DNA from: Bacteroidia bacterium
GTDB taxonomy: Bacteria; Bacteroidota; Bacteroidia; Chitinophagales; Saprospiraceae
NCBI GenBank assembly: GCA_030432855.1
Contig: JAUILM010000056.1
Location: 1-14,132 of the forward strand
DNA: 14,132 nucleotides
Direction: 5' to 3'
In this document: positions 8,901 through 14,132 of the stretch, in pieces
Layout: each line of letters starts with the position of its first letter
How positions within the stretch are numbered: the first letter of the stretch is position 1
Translations under genes and position numbers: made by a program
The notes under the pieces: model-generated
Databases searched by the model: none
Seen by the model: the letters and a program-made list of their open reading frames with translations, nothing else
Told to the model about the DNA's origin: nothing

Positions 8901-9875
8901 GGCGATGCACATATACAACGGATAGGTGTCAATAAAATAGATGGTGATTATGAATCAAAGAAGGGATTTTTCCCCCTGAAGGATGTCCATTATCACGATG
9001 ATATCACCATTGAAGAAAATACTGCATTTAAAAATAGAATCTCAACGCCAAAGGTATCCATTGTCATGACCTACTATCAGCGTAAAGAGCAGCTGGAGTA
9101 CACCATGAAAACAATATACTGGTCGGGGTTTGACCTTAATCTGGTGGAGCTCATTATTGTAGATGACGGAAGCTCCCCGGCACATAGCCTCACCGAATGG
9201 ATAGAGAAACAGAGCCTGGGAATAAAGCTCATTGTTCTTGGGCCAAAATATAAGCGAGACAAAAATTATTGCAACCCTTCGATTCCCTATAATATTGGTT
9301 TTGGTGAGGTCAGGGGACAAGCCGCAATAATTCAGAATCCTGAGGTATGTCATATTGGTAATGTTCTTCAGTATACCATCGACCATGTTAATGAGTTGAA
9401 TTATTTGGTGTTTACCTGTGCGGGTATGCCCAATGATGATTTGAACAGTGAGGTCCGCAGCATATATAATGGAGAAGAATTGGATAAGGCGATGGGATCG
9501 ATTCGGTCTCTGCTGGAAATACTGTCGGTAGACGCTCTGAATAATCCTTACTTTTGGTACAGTCATGGTACATACCAGGCATCTGCTTTTCATTTTTTGA
9601 CTGCAATTGCATCCAAACATTTGTTTGCATTGGGTGGTTTCCTGGAGGAGTTCGCTTTTGGTTTTTGCGCCGATGACAATGAATTTGTTTTTAGAATTAG
9701 GCATCAACTGAAACTAGAGATTGAATTCGTAGATCATAATTGCAGTCCTTTTGGCATTCATCAGTGGCACCCTAAATTTCTGTACTTCCAAAATAATTTG
9801 GACTACCTTCATTTCAAGAACAGACAACTACTGAGTAGACTGGTTGCAACCGAGGATACCTTAAATGCTTCTTAA
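5907..9875 (+). CDS. three-part glycosyltransferase: TPR repeats - GT-D fold (DUF1792-like) - GT2-like
   Basis: The 1322-residue protein has three parts. Residues 1 to about 270 contain about seven TPR units (for example NLLGHSYLYLQRYDEAIEVF), followed by a helical stretch to about 590. Residues about 605-875 match the GT-D fold glycosyltransferase domain, with MIRLGDGEG (RLGDGE at 637-642), VAAGVLGKTYC (834-844) and GGIALDIGALVDYW (around D856). Residues 1048 to about 1290 are a GT-A, GT2-like domain: PKVSIVMTYYQR, the nucleotide-binding IVDDGSS (D1086, D1087) and an acidic FCADDNEF segment (D1256, D1257). No membrane segment is seen. The likely role is adding two sugars in sequence, with the TPR part holding a protein or glycan acceptor. 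The start is 8 bp after the epimerase stop. It ends the operon and converges on the cyclase gene. Confidence 0.82.
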   Translation: MAQTEFDSQIGKELFDKRKFAEAARVFEQSIARGESENWLYNLLGHSYLYLQRYDEAIEVFWQMRSIFPESPRSYAGLGKVYDAQRKFKESRNILKEGLTHFPDSVDIWRGLLLILYRLEDYDGALATMDQISEKFGEKKINRDLGLLHVFGLVYEKVHEINKSEHCFREMTQSFPNHPLGRMALAHLYTRAGSIIEALDLWEKIYHDFPDRWDIFRSYCSLLTTLGKYEEAITLLLKSDFLESNPVLWTDILRNLQLQLNFSEQGSYLRKILYNPPKFEINHLIKSVRSTHDEISWVSEECQGNDFSDVPVRVLLLAAVLSHNQKKWVECLSYLSRFVSHQDFVPEWQIDILSIRFQCLLFLGRFEEMDLLLQSIPDDAIPVPILTQWAINLGHRYLKDQSLEKIGLLEKRVSNGVHFTGGFIHQIEKFKGIDAAKAFCKKYLKSATHLRSYYLHHCLLGGSQSLQVALNEKDVVYDWDLLLDMLAKAKYMGAWDSVILLLQYVQKLEVSSESAFINRFNIIVEAKAIENLLLTKIKRGANSYVLKDYLTDIRSLMHVEFRILDRQPFSFSEFLTLGHNKRMIRDFATIDFSDLYFIQEKFSQVYLNTYMQFADALEVASEIRKRILSGTPTSMIRLGDGEGMLLGAVMSRNKVDARKIQRLWWGNEILSDNDIEIFVSSLEDAMASADILGIPGWNRVIRDLNGFRGVLRNESARGIIHVHEAVRKVAQSNMDTLSRQIITSAHLPMDLNYWNLFDFIFSDVTSCTIITSHSGMPAILSERYGFREVKVIRLSGEYAYLNESEKSNYRPPFPERHNEVMQALDQDVEGLYLVAAGVLGKTYCHTIKERGGIALDIGALVDYWLGFRTRSRKLHSSSVLHTYRATRPVVKKPPLWTTISHTFRQLLTPKSDVLVLSVFRSDSGYLRYTLSENVLSSGDDKNNEYLTMYYVSRTRHQGMQRYYVVKDDQSEAQHFSSDADLDAQSRILYQFFAYPSQHGDAHIQRIGVNKIDGDYESKKGFFPLKDVHYHDDITIEENTAFKNRISTPKVSIVMTYYQRKEQLEYTMKTIYWSGFDLNLVELIIVDDGSSPAHSLTEWIEKQSLGIKLIVLGPKYKRDKNYCNPSIPYNIGFGEVRGQAAIIQNPEVCHIGNVLQYTIDHVNELNYLVFTCAGMPNDDLNSEVRSIYNGEELDKAMGSIRSLLEILSVDALNNPYFWYSHGTYQASAFHFLTAIASKHLFALGGFLEEFAFGFCADDNEFVFRIRHQLKLEIEFVDHNCSPFGIHQWHPKFLYFQNNLDYLHFKNRQLLSRLVATEDTLNAS

Positions 9876-9911
9876 GCCCTTCAAATCGAAGAGAATAAAT
9901 ATGTAATTGTT

Positions 9912-11891
9912 TTATTGGTAATTCTCCAAAAAATCCAAATCAGGCATCTCACCCAGCAAATCAATCATATTCTGAAATCGGGGGTCCACGTTGAGCGGAG
10001 TGATGAGGGGATCTCCTCCAAACATCATCACAGATCCTATTCTATTGGTTATGCTTTCTTCGAGATAGTGAAAAGCATTATCATAATCATTGATCACGGT
10101 ATATAGGATGGCAAGATCCATGGAAAGGTTTAAGCCCTGTGGCGATTGCTGGTAATAATTTTTTACTTCCTCAATATATTCATCGGCTTTCTGCATGTCT
10201 CCCATTTTAGCGTAGGTCCAGCCCAAACAGGTAGATCGATGCAATCTATAGCCAAAGGCTTCCAGTTTTCCAAATCTGCGGAGAGCTTGATCGTAGTGGC
10301 CCTGGAGTGCGTCAATCCATCCCATATACTCCCTCGCTGCACGATGCTCAGGTACCATGGTCAGCACTTTTTCGAAAAAGGGAGTCGCTACTTCAAATTG
10401 ATATTGCCACAAATAAGACACACCCATATAGAAAATCATTTCTATAGACAAGGGATCCAGATCCAACCCCACCCGATGGATTCTGGAAGTCGAATCAAGG
10501 TCGCTCTTGATCCAATATAGGGTGGATGCTATGTGATAGAGATTAGCCCCATTGGGAAATCTTGCCAGTCCTTCTTTGGCGACCTGGGCTGCGGTAATAA
10601 AATCCCATTTAACGAATATATTGAATATACCTATGGCAAAATATCCGGCAGCCGTCTCGATACCCAATTTTTGTAACTTTTCAAATACAGCGGTCATCTT
10701 GACTTTAGCCTCTGCCATAGGAATTTTTCCACCCATTGCCTGGAAAAGGTAACAGATACCGAGTTTCTCATAGGGAAGCACGAACTCAGGCTCCATTTCG
10801 ATAGCTTTTTCCAGGTACGGTATGGCTTTAATCATGGCCTGGTCATCCGCAAATTGATTTGAATAAAACAATCCACGCAAGTATGTTTCGTATGCTTCCA
10901 TATTGAGCGTGGATGCAGTGACCATTTTAGCTTCGTGCTCTTTTTCGGTTAAGTGTTCCCTGAGGCGATTGGTGATGGTTGAAGCGATTTCATCCTGTAC
11001 CTCAAAGATATCCTCCAGGGTTCGATCATACGTCTCGGAAAAGAAATGATATCCGTCTACCGAACTTACAAGTTGGGCGGTGATGCGAACCCGGTTTCCC
11101 GCCTTTCTGACCGATCCTTCCAATATATGCGCAACACCCAACTGTGTTCCAATCTCACGTACATCCATATTCTTGCCTTTAAAGGCAAAAGATGAGGTGC
11201 GAGCGGTTACCGAAAGTCCTTCCACCCGTACCAGTGCGTTTAGTATTTCTTCTGAAATTCCATCAGAGAAATATTCATTTTCAGGGTCACTGCTCATATT
11301 TACAAAGGGCAGGACGGCTATCGATTTTTTATTCTGTTTTAATTTACCTTTTAACTCCGACCGCTCTGGTACTTTGATGCCCGCATTAGTCACGGCAAAA
11401 ATCTCTACGGGGTCTTTGATGTTCTTAAAGTCAAAATGACCCAAGGACTTCGTGGAAATACTATTTTGATTTTTTATCGAATATTGCAGCTTGTCCGAAA
11501 TTAAAATAGAACCAGGTACGCCAGTGCTTTCCACTCTCGAGGCCAGATTAACACCATCGCCATACACTTCATTATCATGACAGACAATGTCACCCAGATG
11601 GATCCCAATCCGCAAGGGCACTTCCAACCCTGTCTGAAATTGTTGTTGCATGGCTATACCACATTCTACCGCCTCTACGGCACTTTTAAAAATACTTAGT
11701 GTGCCATCGCCGTAATACTGTAGTACTTCTCCATGGTACCTTTCATGCTCTTGCTGGAAAACGTCCCGGTGTCGGTGTCTGACTAAAGCAGCATTTCTTT
11801 CGTCGGCATGCATCATGGCGGTATACCCCACGATGTCGGTAAACATAATTGCGGCGAGTTGTCGCTTGTTGGTCATGGTTTTACATGTCAT
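9912..11891 (-). CDS. class III nucleotide cyclase - TolB/FlgO-like domain - TPR protein
   Basis: The 659-residue soluble protein begins with a class III adenylate/guanylate cyclase domain (about 10-170). Metal-binding aspartates lie in FTDIVGYT (D19) and GDG (D62), and the transition-state pair N115/R119 lies in GVNLASR. The position usually holding the purine-specifying lysine (KxxGDG) is Q58 in VLQYYGDG, so base preference is uncertain. Residues about 188-300 are the TolB-N/FlgO-like domain common in such fusions (SIAVLPFVNMS, EYFSDGISEEIL, VEGLSVTARTSSFAFKGK). From about 330 to the end are TPR-like repeats. It probably makes a cyclic nucleotide in response to a partner bound by the TPRs. 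ATG 11876 (residue 6) is an equally good start. It lies 36 bp from the end of the convergent glycan operon. Confidence 0.85.
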   Translation of the reverse strand: MTCKTMTNKRQLAAIMFTDIVGYTAMMHADERNAALVRHRHRDVFQQEHERYHGEVLQYYGDGTLSIFKSAVEAVECGIAMQQQFQTGLEVPLRIGIHLGDIVCHDNEVYGDGVNLASRVESTGVPGSILISDKLQYSIKNQNSISTKSLGHFDFKNIKDPVEIFAVTNAGIKVPERSELKGKLKQNKKSIAVLPFVNMSSDPENEYFSDGISEEILNALVRVEGLSVTARTSSFAFKGKNMDVREIGTQLGVAHILEGSVRKAGNRVRITAQLVSSVDGYHFFSETYDRTLEDIFEVQDEIASTITNRLREHLTEKEHEAKMVTASTLNMEAYETYLRGLFYSNQFADDQAMIKAIPYLEKAIEMEPEFVLPYEKLGICYLFQAMGGKIPMAEAKVKMTAVFEKLQKLGIETAAGYFAIGIFNIFVKWDFITAAQVAKEGLARFPNGANLYHIASTLYWIKSDLDSTSRIHRVGLDLDPLSIEMIFYMGVSYLWQYQFEVATPFFEKVLTMVPEHRAAREYMGWIDALQGHYDQALRRFGKLEAFGYRLHRSTCLGWTYAKMGDMQKADEYIEEVKNYYQQSPQGLNLSMDLAILYTVINDYDNAFHYLEESITNRIGSVMMFGGDPLITPLNVDPRFQNMIDLLGEMPDLDFLENYQ

Positions 11892-12080
11892 TTAGGACTC
11901 AGGCATCCATGGGATAGTAGATTCACCAGGTATCACATAGGTCTTTGAATATTTAATCTCTATAATACAGTCTTATACGCAAATTGCCTAATTTTTTGGA
12001 ATGCGAAGATGATTTCGTTTGCAACTAAGACCGCTGCCAGTGCTACGTGTTCAAGGAGACTTAGAAATTTAGTACCTAAC

Positions 12081-12107
12081 CTCCGCGAGCTCTGCGCCCT
12101 CTGCGAG
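12081..12107. repeat. three tandem 9-bp repeats, CTCYGCGnn
   Basis: CTCCGCGAG, CTCTGCGCC and CTCTGCGAG stand head to tail without a gap, a GC-rich block in AT-rich surroundings, followed by AAA. From memory, similar CTCTGCG-type tandem heptamer/nonamer blocks are scattered in intergenic regions of many bacterial genomes, often next to CTAAGA/CTTAG-like elements. CTAAG (12025-12029) and CTTAG (12060-12064) flank the left side here. This looks like a degenerate copy of such an interspersed repeat. Confidence 0.6.
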
Positions 12108-12271
12108 AAACCAATTCCTATTGACTACTTCAGGCGATTCCGTAATGAACCATTAGTCTATATAGGCCCATTTTGGAGGAATGCCAAAGAATACCCCACG
12201 TAGTAGACCGAAAGTTAAAAATCCAAGACAAACTGTACCAACCAGAACTCGAACTATGAGCATCAAATAGA

Positions 12272-12297
12272 ACCATTAAAATGTTATTCCTAATGGT
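12272..12297. repeat. small inverted repeat ACCATTA/TAATGGT
   Basis: ACCATTA (12272-12278) and TAATGGT (12291-12297) form a perfect 7-bp stem with a 12-base loop, about 50 bp downstream of the LuxR-type gene stop on the minus strand. It could mark the transcript end, but there is no T-run, so the call is weak. Confidence 0.3.
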
Positions 12298-12344
12298 ACT
12301 CGCAGATGAGGATCGGTACACGTACAGAGAGTCTTATTTTCTTA

Positions 12345-12638
12345 CTAAATTAATTGATAACGTGCTGGTTGAAAACTAGGCTCTAAAAAACCCATTTCAA
12401 ACCCCCTGCGCACTAGCCCGGCTGCATTATGCACTGATAATTTTTGAAACAAGTTCTTTTTATGCGTCTTTACCGTGTCGGCTGAAATGTATAAGGCACT
12501 GGCGATTTCTATGGTGGTCAATCCGTGAGATATTTTTTCCATGACCTCGCGTTCTCGGGAAGATATTGTTTCGATAATCATGATTTGAATATTTATTGGT
12601 TTAATTAATGTATGACCTTTGGATTCTAGAAAATTCAA
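12345..12638 (-). CDS. small stand-alone LuxR/GerE-type HTH regulator
   Basis: The 97-residue protein is almost entirely a LuxR C-terminal DNA-binding domain: ISSREREVMEKISHG (26-40), the helix-turn-helix TTIEIASALYISADTVKTH (41-59), KKNLFQKL, and the AAGLVRRGFEMGFL end often seen in Bacteroidota members. No receiver or sensor domain is attached, and none is seen further upstream in the spacer. It therefore acts alone, partners another protein, or is the surviving part of a longer regulator. A second ATG at 12581 would give 78 residues beginning just before ETISSRERE. The AT-rich DNA between the two ATGs looks like a 5' leader, so the shorter start is quite possible. Targets are unknown; it is isolated by long spacers on both sides. 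Confidence 0.75.
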   Translation of the reverse strand: MNFLESKGHTLIKPINIQIMIIETISSREREVMEKISHGLTTIEIASALYISADTVKTHKKNLFQKLSVHNAAGLVRRGFEMGFLEPSFQPARYQLI

Positions 12639-13201
12639 TTCGAAATTCTTTGCTTTCTATTTGAATCTAGTGCATGTTATTGGTTCAATGAGGGTTTACG
12701 GGGTTATATTAATTCGGTCGCTCTCTCAAGGTGCATACTTAAATCGGTTATGAAGATATTTCCCAGATGTCGGGTACTTGGGAGTCAATGAGTATTTGGT
12801 AACGTGAATTGAGCATTTGGTGGGATTATCCCGGATTATGTAATAGAACTTCGTAATGAGGGTTGAAATGCCAATAAAATAAGAAGGTTTGGAAGAATCA
12901 GCATAGCACCGTTATGGTGATTCTGAAAACTCCAGCGAAGCGTTTATTTTGCAGGCATTTCAGGCCGTAATAGATTTTCTAATGCATAATCCGGGATTAA
13001 TATTTATGACCCAACTCTGATGGTTCAGGTACTAATGCAGTAGCACCACGGCTTATGGTTTTACTATAAAAACACCCACTAAGAGTAAGGGCTTCTAACC
13101 GGGATACATTGGAAGTCCGTGCAAATGCAAAGCAATCACACGCTGTGAACTTAAGGCACGTTTCAGATACGGGAGATTATGGGGCGGATATTGGAAGGTC
13201 G
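12639..13201. other. spacer between the LuxR-type gene and the sulfatase
   Basis: About 560 bp with no recognisable gene on either strand. Its main content is the 170-bp imperfect palindrome at 12828-12997. The rest shows a short imperfect direct repeat (GAGTATTTGGT at 12790-12800 and GAGCATTTGGT at 12811-12821). It also shows a partial echo of the palindrome centre (TAGCACC then TTATGGT) near 13041-13059. No clear terminator follows the sulfatase gene. Confidence 0.55.
12828..12997. repeat. 170-bp imperfect palindrome (MITE-like element or structured RNA)
   Basis: The ends are a perfect 13-bp inverted repeat, ATCCCGGATTATG (12828-12840) and its complement (12985-12997). Inside, GAAATGCC (12865-12872) pairs with GGCATTTC (12954-12961), AAAATAA (12876-12882) with TTATTTT (12944-12950), and CACC (12907-12910) with GGTG (12916-12919). 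All of these centre on about 12913, matching the outer repeat to within one base. AGAATCA (12894-12900) and TGATTCT (12918-12924) are also complementary with a small shift. The arms are therefore about 80-base diverged inverted copies. It could be a decayed miniature transposable element or a long hairpin RNA. A clear target-site duplication is not visible. Confidence 0.7.
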
Positions 13202-14132
13202 CTACATGTTGACATTAAATGCTTTGAGCGTTTCACTGATGGACCAGTAGGTATATATTACATAGTACTGACTCCAGTCCTGACCATTGTCTGTTCTCTG
13301 TTTAAGCTTTTCAAAAGTGGCCAATACCTCATCGGGTATCGCGTCGAGTTGAGGAGCCACAAATTGAAAAGTCCGCGCTGCAAATAATGCAAGGTAGTCT
13401 TCGCCATTCAAGTGTAGAAAGATCACCGGGAGTGCCTCCTCCTGATGTCCTCGGGATACCAAAAGGCTGGCGGCCTCTAGTTGAACCGTTGGCGATGCAT
13501 CAGATAGTAGTGATTGCAATACCCGGTCTATAGCTGGATCTTCCATTGCATTATTTCTTAATACCATGAGTGCCCAGTAGCGGACCAGTTGATTACTATT
13601 TGTTAAACCAGCAATAATGTCCTCGGTAGAGATTCTTTCGTTCAGCATGAGGTCATTCACTTCCATGATTTCTGTGAAGGGTACTTTTCCACTGGTTGTC
13701 AGCTGAAAGGGGGTAATACCTTGGGAAAGATTAATCATGTCGGGTTCTGGAATAAGACCGGTGTCATAGGTTTCGATCATTTTTTGTTTTAATGCCTGTC
13801 GCATGGTGATCAGCACCTCCTGATGTTCAGGCGTCTTAACCAAATTGTTTAATTCGTGCGGATCAGCGGAGATATCATAAAGCTCTTCGACGGGTCTTGC
13901 CGGTTGAAAAAGAGTAAGCTGATCTTCATTCAGGGTAAGATTTTCCCTTGCATCCCTGAGGGCTTCCATGATTCGTGATTGGTCCGTGTAAAAGTTGGGC
14001 TGCAACAAAGGGAGGTGTGGCATGAAATTACGGATGTATCGATACTCTTTCGATCGCAGACTGCGGCTCAGGTCGTATCCTTCATCGACCCGGTCGGAAG
14101 CACCGAACGCATTTTGCTTATCGTATGATTTT
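13202..14132 (-). CDS. type I sulfatase, C-terminal part with HEAT-like repeats (5' end outside window)
   Basis: The reading frame is open to the window edge, giving 309 residues of the C-terminal part; the catalytic CxPSR/formylglycine region lies outside. It shows DRVDEGYDLSRSLRSKEYRYIRNF, as in many Bacteroidota sulfatases, then MPHLPLLQPNFY, then the sulfatase end motif ELYDISADPHELNNL. The last 100 or so residues (ISTEDIIAGL..., LVRYWALMVL, PTVQLEAASLLVSRG, YLALFAARTFQFV) are HEAT-like helical repeats added after the sulfatase fold. It probably hydrolyses sulfate esters of a polysaccharide in the periplasm; the signal peptide would be off-window. ATG 14023 is an internal methionine and not the start. 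Confidence 0.88.
   Translation of the reverse strand, partial: KSYDKQNAFGASDRVDEGYDLSRSLRSKEYRYIRNFMPHLPLLQPNFYTDQSRIMEALRDARENLTLNEDQLTLFQPARPVEELYDISADPHELNNLVKTPEHQEVLITMRQALKQKMIETYDTGLIPEPDMINLSQGITPFQLTTSGKVPFTEIMEVNDLMLNERISTEDIIAGLTNSNQLVRYWALMVLRNNAMEDPAIDRVLQSLLSDASPTVQLEAASLLVSRGHQEEALPVIFLHLNGEDYLALFAARTFQFVAPQLDAIPDEVLATFEKLKQRTDNGQDWSQYYVIYTYWSISETLKAFNVNM

Larger units (their letters stand above)
11892..12344. other. spacer between the cyclase and the LuxR-type gene
   Basis: About 450 bp lie upstream of the cyclase start and downstream of the LuxR gene. No convincing protein is seen; the small + strand frame at 12009-12203 contains the nonamer repeat and has no protein character. 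The stretch holds the tandem repeat at 12081-12107 and a small hairpin at 12272-12297. A cyclase promoter should lie near 11900-12000, but I see no clear TAnnTTTG match on the minus strand. Confidence 0.55.

Noticed and set aside
9042..9707. 221-residue open frame on the minus strand
   Set aside because: It is antisense to the clearly recognisable GT2 domain and has no family features.
9876..9911. Bidirectional terminator between the convergent operon and cyclase gene
   Set aside because: Only a 4-bp CTTC/GAAG stem without an adjacent T-run is present on either strand.
12009..12203. 64-residue open frame on + containing LCALCEKP
   Set aside because: The apparent Cys-rich motif is just the translation of the CTCYGCGnn tandem repeat; the rest is featureless.
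12600..13201. CRISPR array or tRNA in the long spacer
   Set aside because: No regularly spaced direct repeats and no cloverleaf or CCA-type pattern; the repeats seen are inverted copies around one axis.
13109..13387. 92-residue open frame on + overlapping the sulfatase end
   Set aside because: Its second half is antisense to the sulfatase HEAT-like tail and its first half is spacer DNA without family character.

Overview
The window looks like a chromosomal segment from a Bacteroidota bacterium, probably an environmental or marine one. The evidence is indirect. Base composition is moderate, and starts mostly lack Shine-Dalgarno sequences (GTG and TTG starts are used). Protein types typical of that phylum are present: a class III cyclase fused to a TolB/FlgO-like domain and TPRs, a stand-alone LuxR-type HTH protein, and a sulfatase with a HEAT-like tail. 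No rRNA or tRNA is present to settle taxonomy.

Layout. At 3-170 is the C-terminal end of an AraC-family regulator (+), followed by about 385 bp of non-coding DNA holding a possible terminator, two hairpins, and an 11-bp-period direct repeat next to a palindrome. From 556 to 9875 six + strand genes are packed with overlaps or gaps of at most 38 bp, so they are probably one operon: a UDP-GlcNAc 4,6-dehydratase-type SDR, a GT32-like glycosyltransferase fused to a methyltransferase, an RmlD-like reductase, a PAPS-type sulfotransferase, a WecB/WbjD-type UDP-GlcNAc 2-epimerase, and a 1322-residue TPR / GT-D / GT2 protein. On the minus strand follow the cyclase-TolB-TPR protein (9912-11891), a small LuxR HTH protein (12345-12638) and the 3' part of a sulfatase (13202 to the window edge). 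The two long spacers flanking the LuxR gene hold a 27-bp tandem nonamer repeat and a 170-bp imperfect palindrome.

How the genes fit together. The dehydratase, RmlD-like reductase and 2-epimerase together match the known three-enzyme route from UDP-GlcNAc to UDP-L-FucNAc or UDP-L-QuiNAc. The reductase has no CapF-type cupin tail, which tilts the call toward the L-RhaNAc/L-QuiNAc branch. The other genes could place this sugar (GT32, GT-D and GT2 domains) and decorate the glycan (methyl and sulfate groups). The island is bounded on both sides inside the window, yet contains no flippase, polymerase, ABC exporter or initiating phosphosugar transferase. It may therefore modify a protein or a glycan assembled elsewhere. 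That last point is inference.
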